Of a stretch of DNA of 64,000 nucleotides, positions 34,543 through 44,394 are shown piece by piece. The translations under genes and the position numbers were made by a program. The notes beneath the pieces were generated by a model, which saw only the letters and a program-made list of their open reading frames with translations, searched no databases and had not been told where the DNA came from. Location of the stretch: NCBI GenBank assembly GCA_949128115.1, contig OX421963.1:38113979-38177978 (forward strand), given 5' to 3'. Numbering within the stretch: the first letter of the stretch is position 1; each line of letters starts with the position of its first letter. This DNA comes from Anaspis maculata (taxonomy: Eukaryota > Arthropoda > Insecta > Coleoptera > Scraptiidae).

Positions 34543-35859
34543 TGAACAGAATCTCAGAAGAAGTTGATGAATTACTTATTCCGGAACAGGCTGGTTTCAG
34601 ACCCGGGAAGTCTTGCAGCGGACAAATTTTAAACTTGACACAACACATCGAGGACGGTTATGAACGTAAACAAGTTACAGGAGTCGGCTTCATAGACTTG
34701 ACGGCTGCTTACGACACAATAAACCATCAAAAACTGAAGATAAAAGTATATGAGGTTACCAAAGATTATGGCTTTATAAGATTTGTGGAATGTATACTTC
34801 ACAATAGACGCTTTTTCGTAACTCTCCAGAATAAGAACAGTCGATGGAAAAACCAAAAAAATGGATTAGCGCAAGGAAGTGTGTTGGCTCCATTACTCTT
34901 TAATATATATATATAGGTATGAATGATCAACCAGCACCTACTGGAACCAAACGATTCATTTATGCAGATGATCTTGCGATAACTGCTCAGGGAAAAACAT
35001 TTGAAGAGGTTGAACAAAAACTTGAGAGTTCTTTGGAAGAAATGTCTGTATACTATGACAATAATTCCTTGAAGCCTAACCCAAACAAGACTGAAGTGTG
35101 CGCCTTCCATCTCAAGAATAACCAGGCGAGAAGAAAGCTCAACATTACTTGGAAAGGGGAAAAGCTGAAACATTGCGATTTACCTAAATACCTCGAAGTA
35201 AAACTTGACAGGATTTTATCCTTCAAAGAACATTGCCATGACACAAAAGTGAAGGTGTGTACGAGAAACAACATTCTACGCAAATTGGTCTGCACTTCAT
35301 GGGGTGCACAACCTCATGTGCTCCGTACCTCAGCACTCGCGTTGTGCATATCAGCAGCAGAATTTGCAGCACCTGTCTAGTACAATTCCAGTCACACAAA
35401 GCAAGTCGATGTCGCTGACAACGAGACCAGTCGTATAATTTCTGGATGTCTTAAGCCCACACCTGTTGAGATGTTATACGCACTCGTAGGAATCGCTCCT
35501 CCCCAAATCCGGAGACAAGTGGCTGCTGAGGTGGAGAAAAGAAAACAGGAAACAGACCCTCGTCATCCAATGTTTGACCATCCATTGCAGACAACCAGGC
35601 TTAGGTTACGGAAAAGCTTTACGTGCAGTACACAAGCAATTAACACCACTGCTAAAACACGCCGTAATGAACTTTGGAAATTGAAAAATCCTGAACCTCT
35701 TATCGAGTTGAGAGAAGAACCAGCCCCAGGTTTTACACTACCTTTTCGAACGTGGCGAACACTGAACAGACTCAGAACTGGTGTGTCGAGATGCAACTCA
35801 AACCTCGTCAGGTGGGGATATCTGGAAGATGACATTTGCACTTGTGGTTTGCCACAGAC
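34543..35859 (+). pseudogene. LINE RT core and C-terminal block
   Basis: From MNRISEEVDELLIPEQAGFR the frame runs through PGKSC, TGVGFIDLTAAYDTINH (motif A aspartate in DLTAAYD), GLAQGSVLAPLLFNIY (motif B region), RFIYADDLAI (catalytic YADD), KPNPNKTEVCAFHLKN and SGCLKPTPVEMLYALVGIAP. Lesions are a TA-repeat expansion at 34903-34920 that breaks the frame after NIYI, and a TAG at 35378-35380 where tryptophan is usual. The block is cut inside GLPQT by the hAT element at 35860. Confidence 0.88.
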
Positions 35860-36359
35860 TAGTGATGTAAATTTTCGTTACTTTTAGGTAATCGTTAGTA
35901 ATCGGTACTTTTCGATTTAGTAATCGTTACTCAGTAATCGTTACTGATTACTTCGAGGAAAAGTAATAGAGGGGCGATTCCTACCGGAAAAAACACGGGG
36001 GGGTCCGGGGGCGTTAAAGCGCCGCATGCGAATTTTTTTGCAATAATATTAATATTGATAATAATAACCAAAATTTGGTATGTTAAGGGGAAAAATGCCG
36101 CTGCAAATTTATACTTTTCCTATTATAAGAGAAAACAGATCAACATAATACTGACTCTGAACATAATAACACTGATATAAAAAAATTAAAATTGAGATTT
36201 TTTTTTCGGCAGGTACTGAATGCGGAAATGCGGTCGCTTTTGAAGTAGGTAATCATTTATGAAAGTAACGAGTACTTTATCAAATGAGTAATCGGTACTT
36301 CGGGTCCCAACGAGTAACGATTACAAAAGTAACGAATCAGTACTACCCGCCCATCACTA
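35860..36359. mobile_element. 500 bp non-autonomous hAT, TSD CCACAGAC
   Basis: The ends are TAGTGATG and CATCACTA. The octamer CCACAGAC is duplicated exactly at 35852-35859 and 36360-36367. Ignoring the element and one octamer, the LINE frame continues from GLPQT into PEHLLICNN. Both flanks of the element are rich in GTAATCGTTACT-like motifs, common in hAT ends. No transposase. Confidence 0.93.
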
Positions 36360-36367
36360 CCACAGAC

Positions 36368-36479
36368 CCCTGAACATCTGTTGATCTGCAACAACTTGAC
36401 AGAACCATGCACACTCCAGGATGTTTTGATTGCTAGCGAAAAAGGCGTTAAAACAGCAGAATATTGGCAACATATTTAA
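36368..36479 (+). pseudogene. LINE last coding piece with its stop codon
   Basis: The frame from PEHLLICNNLTEPCTLQD to AEYWQHI ends in TAA at 36477-36479. This matches the usual cysteine-bearing tail of Jockey-like ORF2 proteins. The gypsy element inserted 13 bases past this stop. Confidence 0.85.
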
Positions 36480-36492
36480 AATATCTACATTT

Positions 36493-36769
36493 TGTCAACG
36501 CCCCGGTACTCGGGGACGCGGACCGCTCGGCTAGCTCAGGGTCGGTGAGGGTCGTGCCGACGCACTGCCGGTAACATCGAGAACGGATCAGCTCGTGAAC
36601 GGAGGGAGAATGAAGATTGATTCGCAAAATTGGTGCAGCTCAGAAGGAACACACGTCACCCCTGACTGACGCGCTTGACATCCTGTCGCCTTCTATTATT
36701 AAGACTGTGGGACCGAAGTCAGCCGTGGTTAACGGTAACCATTGGGGAGCTGAAGGCTCCGCAATGACA
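36493..36769 (-). repeat. 3' LTR of gypsy element (277 bp)
   Basis: In element orientation it begins TGTCATTGCGGAGCC and ends GGCGTTGACA, giving TG..CA ends. It is identical to the other LTR apart from one substitution and the MITE there. Confidence 0.93.
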
Positions 36770-36783
36770 GTCGCCCCCCCCTG
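36770..36783 (-). other. Polypurine tract
   Basis: Directly inside the 3' LTR, the element strand reads AGGGGGGGGCGAC. An eight-G run at this place is the expected primer site for plus-strand DNA synthesis in an LTR retrotransposon. Confidence 0.75.
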
Positions 36784-37090
36784 AGACTTAGGGCACACTC
36801 TTTATTCAAAATTAACAAATTCATTTTACAACAATGAACGACCGTAGAAATACCTTAAACTAATGTATTACACCTGAGGGTAACTACGTTAAAGTAACAT
36901 TTTTTTTTTAACATGGCGGAGAACTTTCGCTTTAAAAAGGGGAACATTTTTGGGACAAGGCGCGCACTTGTAAAGGCTAAACAAAGGTGTCAAGGTCACA
37001 ACGAGTGGCAAGAGGACATGTCCTGGGGTCGCGACACTAAGTTTTCTTTGTTTGCCATAAGGCAACGTACTGACGGAGGTAGGGCGCACA

Positions 37091-37720
37091 CTACACTCGA
37101 CGACGCGGTCGTCTTGGAGCTCTTCTAAGTTTATCCACGTGGTACTTGACGAGTCGCTCGTCGATGTTGACGATGAAGACGCCGGGACTGACGTTCCGCA
37201 CGATGGAGTGAGGACCGAGCCATTTCGGATGAAATGCTCCTGGAGCCGGAGGATGCCGGACAAGAACGAGATCGCCTGGCAAATAGTCGGGCACAGGTCA
37301 ATCTGGAACTCGGTGGCGAGCTTCAACATATTCGCGCTGGTGTTCGTGGGCGGCTTCGGCACGTTCTGCTGCCGATGCTCGAGGCAGGGGTTCCGCGGCT
37401 TTCCACTCGCCAGGAAACCTTAAGGAGCGGCCGATCAACAGCTCCGCCGGACTTTGTCCGGTGGCGGCGTTCCGACGCCGACGGAGACTGAATAAGGTCG
37501 CTGGCAAGTGAACGTCCCACTCGGTAGCCGGTCGGTCAATAAGGCGACAGCGAAGGCCCTTCTTGATTTCCTGGTTGCGACGCTCAGTCGGGTTTGCGCG
37601 CGGATGGTACACGGCAGTCGTCCAGTGGTGACTCTGCCACCTATCGCAGGCGCGGGACCAGTACGCGGACGAAAACTGAGGACCGTTGTCCGAAATGATA
37701 GTACGCGGGTACCCATGCAA
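37091..37720 (-). pseudogene. pol: Integrase core remnant and C-terminal domain
   Basis: The minus-strand frame starts HGYPRTIISDNGPQF, which carries the second catalytic aspartate (SDNG). It then has HPRANPTERRNQEIKKGLR with the glutamate position, and ends, after one TGA stop near 37302, in DYLPGDLVLVRH and FHPKWLGPHSIV, the GPY/F-type C-terminal domain. The zinc domain and first aspartate are missing because the preceding pol frame ends abruptly at a deletion point near 37720. Integrase would insert the element DNA, and this copy cannot. Confidence 0.85.
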
Positions 37721-39590
37721 CGGGAAAAAGTGTTCGTCGAGCGTGGCAACGATGGATTTCGGCCAACTCAGGAGGCAACATTCTGGTGGTACAATCGGCG
37801 GAAATTAGCGACTGATTCGGCTCTGGATTCCGTGAGAGAGCGTCCGCTAACTCGTTGGCTCGGCCGGGTACGTGTTCCACGGAATAGCTGAATTCCTGCA
37901 GCAGCAGCGACCAGCGCGTGAGCTTGGCCTTGGAATCTTTTGCCTTATTCAGCCACAAAAGCGCTTGACTGTCAGTTCGAATCGTGAACGGTCGGTCTTC
38001 CAAGTACGGTCTATACTGTTTGACACCCCACAAGATGGCAAGGCACTCTTGTTCGTTAATGTGCAGGCGGCGTTCTGTACGGTTGAAACGTGCACTGGCA
38101 AACGAAATGATGGCTCTCTCGCCGTTGGGGTTAATTTGGTATAACACGGCAGCCATGCCGGTGTTGCTTGCATCGGTCTGCAGGACGAAGGGTAAAACAG
38201 CGTCGGGACGGCTTAGCGTTCTCGGGGTTGCCATGGCGGTTTTTAATCCTTCAAAGGCGGCTTGCTGTGCCTCTCCCCAGGAGAATCGGCATTTCGGCGA
38301 CGTCATGTCTGTCAGCGGAGCCGCGATTTCGGCGAACCGTGGGATGTATTCACGCAACCAGTTACAGGTTCCAAGGAAACTCTGGAGTTGTTTTCGATTC
38401 GTCGGCTGCTTTGCGTCGTGCACGAGCCTCACGTGCTTTTGCAGCGGCGTATTTCCGGCGTCGCTTACGGTGTGGCCCAAGTACTCGATGCTCGAGCATG
38501 CAAACTTGCACTTTTTGATGCCGCAGCGGAGGCGATGGGTCAGGAGACGCTCCAGAACGAGCCGTAGGTGATGAAGGTGCTCTTCTGTCGACTTCAAGTA
38601 GACAATAATGTCGTCCATGTACACCAGACAGAATTCGTGAAGGTAGCCGTTTAACACTTCCTGCACCATCATACGTTGGAAGGTGGTAGGCGCATTGGCC
38701 AAGCCGAAGGGCATGACCTTGAACTGCCAATGGCCGCCATCCACGGTGGAGAAGGCCGTATATCGACGACAAGACGGATCGAGCGGCACTTGCCAATATC
38801 CTGATTTTAAATCTAGAGTAGAGAAAACATTGGCTTCACCTAGGTCTTTGAGCGTCTCATGGATTCGCGGAATCGGAGACGGCTCGGTGATTGTCTGCGA
38901 GTTTAGTTTTCTGTAATCTAGGCAGAATCTTGGTTTATCGTTCTTCGTGACGATAACAATCGGCGATGAAAACTCCGAGTTCGAGCGCTCGATAATGCCG
39001 TCTTTCAACATCTGATGCACCTGCTCCTCGATAATGGCTTTCTTTTCGGATGTGGTCCGGTACGGTCGAATTCGAAATGGGGTTTCGTCTTTGAGCCGGA
39101 TTTTGTGAGTGGTAGTCAGCGTCGTCGTAGGACGCGGGTCCTGGCTAACTGTCTGCACGAAATCGGTCAAGAGCTGTTGAAAAGCTCCGTGGAGAGGCTC
39201 CGGGAAATTGTGCTGGACGTCGTCGACAGATAAAGGTGATCCTCTTCGCTGTCGAGAGGCGTGGTCCTTATTCCAGAAGACGGTACGTCGCTGCTGTTTT
39301 CCGAGGTGGAGGCACTCCCGCTGGAAATCAATGACGGCTCCGGACTGGTGGCAGAAACTCTTGCCGAGAATGACGGAATGTGCTAGACTACGCACCACGT
39401 GGAAATCTGCGGTGTATGGCGCCTCTTCGGCGGTGAACGTCAGACGGACGGTACCCTCCGTTCTCAAGGGCTCAACTGTTGTGCTTGCGAGGCCTACGGA
39501 CAAAGTGGCGGTCTTGTCGATCTGCTGGTCGTTGACGAGCGTGTAGTCGATTAAGTTTAGCGTCGAGCCAGTGTCGAGGTAGGCATGCAC
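37641..39590 (-). pseudogene. pol: Gypsy Pol: protease, RT and RNase H (649 codons)
   Basis: Domains in order: an aspartic protease with DTGS at residues 6-9; reverse transcriptase with LDLKSGYWQ (D260) and YMDD (324-327); RNase H with TDAS (D473), E515 and TDSQ (D540). The frame is open from 39590 to about residue 605. It then shifts out of frame at the integrase deletion, so the last ~40 residues are not genuine. Upstream, a TAA (39591-39593) separates residue 1 from a further in-frame stretch (VAVQGPILLRLDHH) that looks like the protease N-terminus. All key catalytic residues seen are present, so the damage is recent or the gene was maintained until shortly before insertion. Confidence 0.9.
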
Positions 39591-39593
39591 TTA

Positions 39594-40466
39594 ATGGTGG
39601 TCGAGTCGAAGAAGAATGGGGCCTTGCACTGCCACTTTTACACACCGAGGGCGCCACGACCGTTGGGGGCAAATTTTCGACAATTTTAACGGCGTTGACG
39701 CTTCAGCGACCGACGTCCGTCATTTTATGTCTTGATTTGAAATTTGGATAACCTCTGTTTCTTGCTTGACGTCTCCAGTCACTGTCAGTTACTGGTCAAA
39801 CTACTCAAACTCCCCTGTTTTTCGCGTCGTTACGGCCGCTTTATCGAAGTAGGCGCCCCCTACAGTAGTGGCGACCTCACGTTGAGTTTTTCAATTGCAA
39901 GGCCCCATTAGGGGAGCGTTGTCCGAAGAGGTGGCGCACAGCGAAATTACTGGTGCTGGGGACGTTGCGACGCCCGCGCGTCGTTCGTCCCGGTGGGGTT
40001 TTCCTGGTGCTGTTGGTACTGACGGAACGCGTCACGTGGCGGCTCGCGCCGAGCTTGGAGCACAGGACAATTTCGATGATAATGCCGCTCGGGGCAATAT
40101 CGACATTCTTGCCGGAATTACGCCCGAAATGCGCGCGCGCCGCATTTTTTCACGGTCCCGTACGTGTCGCGCTTTTTTGCAGTACTGGTCCCGCGGACGA
40201 AAACGTGTCTGGGGGGGTGGCTAGGGGCAGAGCCTTACCGTGTCCCGAGCACCACCAAGCAGGCCATAATCCGCCTTGGATTAAGACGCTACAAGGCAGC
40301 GCCCTTGATTCTGGGAAACCCGCAGCACGATTAAAACCCGCTGGGCTTGACACCAGTCGCGTTTTTAATCCGCCACAGGGCTCCAGGTGGTGATCCCGTG
40401 AAATTTTGACTCTCGGCGCTCCCCCACGTTGCTTCTCCGTTCCAAAAACGAAAAAACGAGTTATGG
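39594..40466 (-). other. Gypsy leader region, no recognisable gag
   Basis: Between the primer site and the protease there are only ~870 bp. This is GC-rich, with overlapping frames on both strands (plus 39895-40224 and 39953-40393, minus 40150-40623). None shows a capsid block or CCHC knuckle. Either gag has been deleted or it is unrecognisable. Confidence 0.6.
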
Positions 40467-40485
40467 CCCCAAGTTGGGCACGCCA
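40467..40485 (-). other. Primer-binding site candidate
   Basis: Three bases inside the 5' LTR, the element strand reads TGGCGTGCCCAACTTGGGG. It begins TGG, complementary to a tRNA CCA end, as expected of a retroelement primer site. I do not assign the tRNA. Confidence 0.7.
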
Positions 40486-40488
40486 CTC

Positions 40489-41282
40489 TGTCAACGCCCC
40501 GGTACTCGGGGACGCGGACCGCTCGGCTAGCTCAGGGTCGGTGAGGGTCGTGCCGACGCACTGCCGGTAACATCGAGAACGGATCAGCTCGTGAACGGAG
40601 GGAGAATGAAGATTGATTCGCAAAATTGGTGCAGCTCAGAAGGAACACACGTCACCCCTGACTGACGCGCTTGACATCCTGTCGACTTCTATTATTAATG
40701 GCGTTTTCGACTGGGACTGCTCTGGAACTGTTCCAGTTCCGAACTTGCTTGACATCGAGCTGCTCTTGAACTGAACTGCATTCATTCCATTCTGTCCCCG
40801 TCGGCTCGCTCCATCACAGACGGCTTCATTCCGTTTCTTTTCCCTCTCCCTCTCATTAATTTTAAAGCATTCATACCTTCCATCACTGCTTGATTCGAAC
40901 AGGAATTCATGAGAAACTTGTAAAAAGGAATGCACCGCTACAAATTCATTCCTTTTGGTATTACCACGACTCATATTTAGCATCAAAATCGACACGATAT
41001 ATCAAGTTGACAGTAGAACTGACTACCAAGACAGTTCTAAAATTCGGAGCTGGTTCCGTGCAAATGACGTAGGAATATTCCCAGTCGAACACAACAAAAG
41101 TAGCACGGGAGCAATGCCACTTCCAGTCGAACAAGCCGAAAAGTTGCTCTGATGAACTGCGCATGCTCAGTTGGAATGGAACCGGCTCGGTTCTAGCCAG
41201 TCGAAAACGCCATAAGACTGTGGGACCGAAGTCAGCCGTGGTTAACGGTAACCATTGGGGAGCTGAAGGCTCCGCAATGACA
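40489..41282 (-). repeat. 5' LTR of gypsy element, interrupted by a MITE
   Basis: Same 277 bp LTR as 36493-36769, split after its base at 40698 by the 514 bp Harbinger-like MITE plus a 3 bp duplication. The insertion separates the two LTR halves and could disturb promoter function. Confidence 0.93.
40699..41212. mobile_element. 514 bp Harbinger-like MITE, TSD TAA
   Basis: Perfect 16 bp terminal inverted repeats TGGCGTTTTCGACTGG are flanked by TAA at 40696-40698 and 41213-41215. The intact LTR at 36493-36769 gives the empty site and confirms the borders. A 3 bp TWA duplication is typical of PIF/Harbinger. Sub-terminal CCAGTCGAA / CAGTTCC motifs recur inside and may be transposase-binding repeats. 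Non-coding. Confidence 0.92.
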
Positions 41283-41390
41283 ATTTATTTACAATTCCTT
41301 CACCTGTTATTACCTATACTTTTGTTTTTGTAATTTTTTGTATTGTTGTACGTACCTGGTGACTCTGGACACGGAAAATAAATAAATAGT

Positions 41391-42133
41391 GGAACATTAG
41401 CATCTGTCAAAGGCAAATATGGTAAAGGCACCAAAAAGGGGCGTCTGGTAATGGTAATAATTAATAAAACGACTAGCAAAGTCCTCACGGAGGTGAGTCC
41501 CATGAACGCATTTTCAGAGTATGCAGATGAGTAGACTGTTTACTGTTACTTATAAACAGATTGTCGCAAAAGTACCACAAGTAATCATCAATCTTCATGA
41601 AAACACGAGTGGTCAATGATAAATGGAAACAACACATCAAACAAAACTATAAAATATCCTATAAGTTAGAATTATACCTATATCGGTTCCAAACACGAAG
41701 CCAGGGCCAGCTTGCTGAACCACAGCGCCGCGATGTAAAAATCACATCCGCATTCAAATGCATAAGTATAGATTCCGCGATAAAAATAGACGTATCTCCC
41801 TTAAGAATGAATCAATCAAGTTATTTCTTTCACTGAAAATGTCTTCATTTCTTGCTGCTCATTTCATTCACGGGATGTATGATGTATGCATATAGCTGTA
41901 ACGGGACATCGGGGCAAATTGTCTCGAAGTCGAAATTTACACTTCAGTTGATACTCATAATTTTCACTTTGTGTAGAACCACGGGGCGGAACCCGCTTCT
42001 CGAAAAAATTGCATCTCAGCAATAAAGGAATCAAAATGATCCTTCCACTAAAAATTTCTCCATTTCTTTCTGCGAATTTCGTTCGCTGGAGGTATGCATG
42101 TGTCTAAAACAGTTCGCAAGATTCTTTGATGTA
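41391..42133. other. Unassigned DNA, no gene recognised
   Basis: Sequence beyond the LINE tail. A TTTCATTCACGGGATGTATG / TTTCGTTCGCTGGAGGTATG similarity (about 41863 and 42078) suggests a degraded ~215 bp direct repeat. No coding signal. Confidence 0.35.
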
Positions 42134-42249
42134 TAGTGTGGTGCAAAAGTAACGGACCGTTTTCAAATAGCTGTAACTTTTTTGCCTCCTGGTTTTTTTT
42201 TTTGAATGATTTTTAATGCAAATTGAAGACGAAACATGAAATTTTCATA

Positions 42250-43775
42250 TACAGGGTGTCCCGTTTTTCAACGCTCACTATTGGTATCTCGGAAACGGTT
42301 AGAGATACAGAGTCGCTCAAATTACAAAAAAGTTGCGCTATTTTATGATTATCTCAAATATGTCAAGATATCCAAGATATCTTTGATCATTTCTGAAATA
42401 TCTTAAAAAAACTGAAAAATGACGAATTCGAAAATCTCAAATCACTTCTTTATTATAACAGCTATCAATTTGAATATTGGTATCCTGACATTTTTGGAAG
42501 TTCTTGATCGACTGACGTCAATAATTTTTTCCTGCACTCACTAGTTTTTGAGATATGACAGCTAATTTCATTTTTTCTTATGGACACCATATCGTTTGTT
42601 CATCACATAAAACTCATCCTTTTTTTCTCTTTACTAAGATATAAAACATTTACAGCATTTCTGTCAAAATAACCTGTAAAAATTGGAAAAACTATTTCTG
42701 GAGCGAAAAAATCGAGTTACCGCTTCGGTTGCCATGGCATATAAACAATGGCATTCAGTTGCCATGGTCTGTTGATTTTGGAGAAAGTTGAGTTACATTC
42801 CCTTTTGATGTATTTTATAATGATAATAAATAACAAAAAACAAATACAAAACCAAGTATAACACAAAATAACATAGCAATAAACATTTATAATTTACAAT
42901 TACTCGAAATGGAGTCCATTTTGCGGGGAACGCTCAAAGATCGAATTTATGGTTTATGACAGAATATCTCAAGGGAACCAAGAGCTGGAAGCAAGGAATT
43001 GATGATGCGTTTCAGTCAATTAACCCGCACGATATCAGCGCAACCGTTAAAAATATGGCTGAAAGGACACATCTTTGCATACAGCAAAATGGACTCCATT
43101 CCGAGCAATTGTAAATTATGAATGTTTATTGCTATTGCTATGTAATTTTGTGTTATACTTGGTTTTGTATTTGTTTTATTGTTAATTATTATCATTATCA
43201 AATACATAAAAACTGAATGTAATTCAATTTCCTCCAAAATCAACAGACCATGGCAACCGAATGCCATTGTTTATATGCCACGAGAGCATGGCAACCGAAG
43301 CGGTAACTTGATTTTTTTGCCCCAGAAATAGTTTTTCCAATTTTTACAGGTTATTTCGACAAAAATGCTGCAAGTGTTTTATATCATTGTAAAAAGAAAA
43401 AAAAGATGAGTTTTATGGGGTGAACAAATTATATGGTGTCCATAAGAAAAAATGAAGTTAGCTGTCATATCTCAAAAACTAGTAAGTGCAGGAAAAAATT
43501 ATTGACGTCAGTCGATTGAGGACTTCCAAAAATGTCAGGATACCAATTTTCAAATTTATAGCTGTCATAATAAAGAAGTGATTTGAGATTTTCAAATTCC
43601 GGATTTTTCAGTTTTTTTGAGATATTCCGAAAATGATCAAAGATATCTTGAATATCTTGACATATTTGAGAGAGTCATAAAATAGCGCAACTTCTTTGTA
43701 ATTTAACCGACTCTGTATCTCTAACCGTTTCCGAGATACCAATAGTGAGCGTTGAAAAACGGGACACCTGCTGTA
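42250..43775 (+). mobile_element. Inner mariner-like element with ~700 bp inverted arms
   Basis: It starts TACAGGGTGTCCCGTTTTTC and its end is the inverse with a 2 bp slip. The arms are very long: AACGCTCACTATTGGTATCT, ATATCTTTGATCATTT, GACTGACGTCAATAATTTTT and GTTGCCATGG recur inverted on the right side with ~90% similarity by eye. The short unpaired centre (about 42925-43085) holds the end of a transposase-like frame. A copy with most of the gene deleted and long flanking arms is the likely origin. Confidence 0.8.
42950..43114 (+). pseudogene. Mariner-like transposase C-terminal remnant (inner)
   Basis: The plus frame reads KSWKQGIDDAFQSINPHDIS, then ATVKNMAERTHLCIQQNGLH and SEQL-stop (TAA 43112-43114). 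This fits the usual ending of many mariner-like transposases (a helical stretch, RxxLCIxxNGxHxExL, stop). The catalytic DDE core is absent. It is the only part of the inner element not in an inverted arm. Confidence 0.65.
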
Positions 43776-43988
43776 TATCCCATTCACTTTCTATTTTCAG
43801 TAGAATGACTTTTTGGAGCAAAAAATTAAGTGACAAGCTGGAGCGCTGAGAGAATACGGCCGACGGCTGCTGATAGTTTCGCTCCAAAACTTTGCAGGTG
43901 CCATCAGCCGTAACCGTAGCCCCCCAGCTTGTCACTTTATTTTTGCTCCAAAAAGTCATTATACTGAAAATAGAAAGTGTATGGGATA
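43774..43988. mobile_element. MITE M1 copy 2 (inverted orientation)
   Basis: The ends TATATCCCATTCACTTTC and GTGTATGGGATAT are followed inward by TTCAGTAGAATGACTTTTTG and its inverse. The asymmetrical middle (GCTGATAGTTTCGCTCCAAA) is in the opposite direction to copies 1 and 3. It sits exactly at the right end of the inner mariner element. Confidence 0.82.
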
Positions 43989-43989
43989 T

Positions 43990-44271
43990 GCATTGACTGT
44001 TGAAAGTGATTTCTCCAGAATAACCATCACTTTTTGCTTCACAAAATTGCCGTTTCCAGCTCATTTTTCACGATTTTCGACCAAATACCTGACTTTGATG
44101 CCACGGTTGACAGGGCCTGACTTTTTTTTTGGAGATACGGGAAAGGGGAAAGTATACAAAAACAACCCTGACACTCTCCAGCAACAAGTGATGGAAAATG
44201 TTCTCAAAAGAGCACAAAGTCGTGAAGCTGCAAATGGCGGTCATTCAAAAGATGTTATCTTTCATACATAA
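43990..44271 (+). pseudogene. Mariner-like transposase C-terminal remnant (outer)
   Basis: The frame includes PRLTGPDFFF (compare the SPDLxPxDFFLWG block bearing the third catalytic aspartate), GKVYKNNPDTLQQQVMENVL and, at the end, EAANGGHSKDVIFHT-stop (TAA 44269-44271). This matches the known order at the end of mariner-like transposases. The tryptophan-glycine-tyrosine part is scrambled by frame change. The upstream catalytic domain is not present. Confidence 0.65.
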
Positions 44272-44394
44272 TGTACATAAAAACTTCATATTTCGTCTTT
44301 AATTTGCATTATAATTCAAAAAAACCAAAAGGCAAAAAAAGTTGTAGCTATTTGAAAACAGTCCGTTACTTTCGCGCCACCCTATAGAAGTTCA

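Larger units (their letters stand above)
36493..41282 (-). mobile_element. Young defective Ty3/gypsy element, TSD ATTT
   Basis: LTRs lie at 36493-36769 and 40489-41282 (the latter enlarged by a MITE), with a 4 bp duplication ATTT at 36489-36492 and 41283-41286. The pol gene is on the minus strand, so the 5' LTR is the right-hand one. Ignoring the MITE, the two 277 bp LTRs differ at a single position (about 36684). The internal region is only about 3.7 kb: there is no recognisable gag, and the integrase has lost its zinc domain and first catalytic aspartate. It therefore probably moved using proteins from a complete relative. It lies in the 3' UTR of the LINE. Confidence 0.92.
27810..41390 (+). 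mobile_element. Jockey-like LINE broken into pieces by four insertions
   Basis: Coding blocks of one non-LTR reverse transcriptase appear in order on the plus strand: 27842-28289, 29294-29323, 34543-35859 and 36368-36479. The 3' UTR continues from 36480, is split by the gypsy element (36493-41282), and ends in an AATAAATAAATA tail at about 41378-41390. The endonuclease and the start of the RT are missing, so it is 5' truncated near 27810. At the first junction and at the hAT junction, the frame continues if the insertion and one TSD copy are ignored. The LINE also has its own lesions. Confidence 0.85.
42134..44394 (+). mobile_element. Mariner-like element containing two further elements
   Basis: The ends TAGTGTGGTGCAAAAGTAAC and, inverted, TAGGGTGGCGCGAAAGTAAC continue inward for about 110 bp (GTTTTCAAATAGCT, ATGCAAATT..AGACGAAA). 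TA lies on each side (42132-42133 and 44395-44396). Near its right end is a fragment of a transposase C-terminus (43990-44271). Inside are a second mariner-like element (42250-43775) and MITE M1 copy 2 (43774-43988). The coding region is mostly gone. Confidence 0.8.

Noticed and set aside
35868..35890. LINE C-terminus continuing as SDVNFRYF
   Set aside because: Those residues are encoded by the hAT end; the true LINE tail resumes at 36368.
37872..39546. Many plus-strand ORFs opposite the gypsy pol gene
   Set aside because: They are shadows of the minus-strand pol frame, which has unambiguous protease, RT and RNase H motifs.
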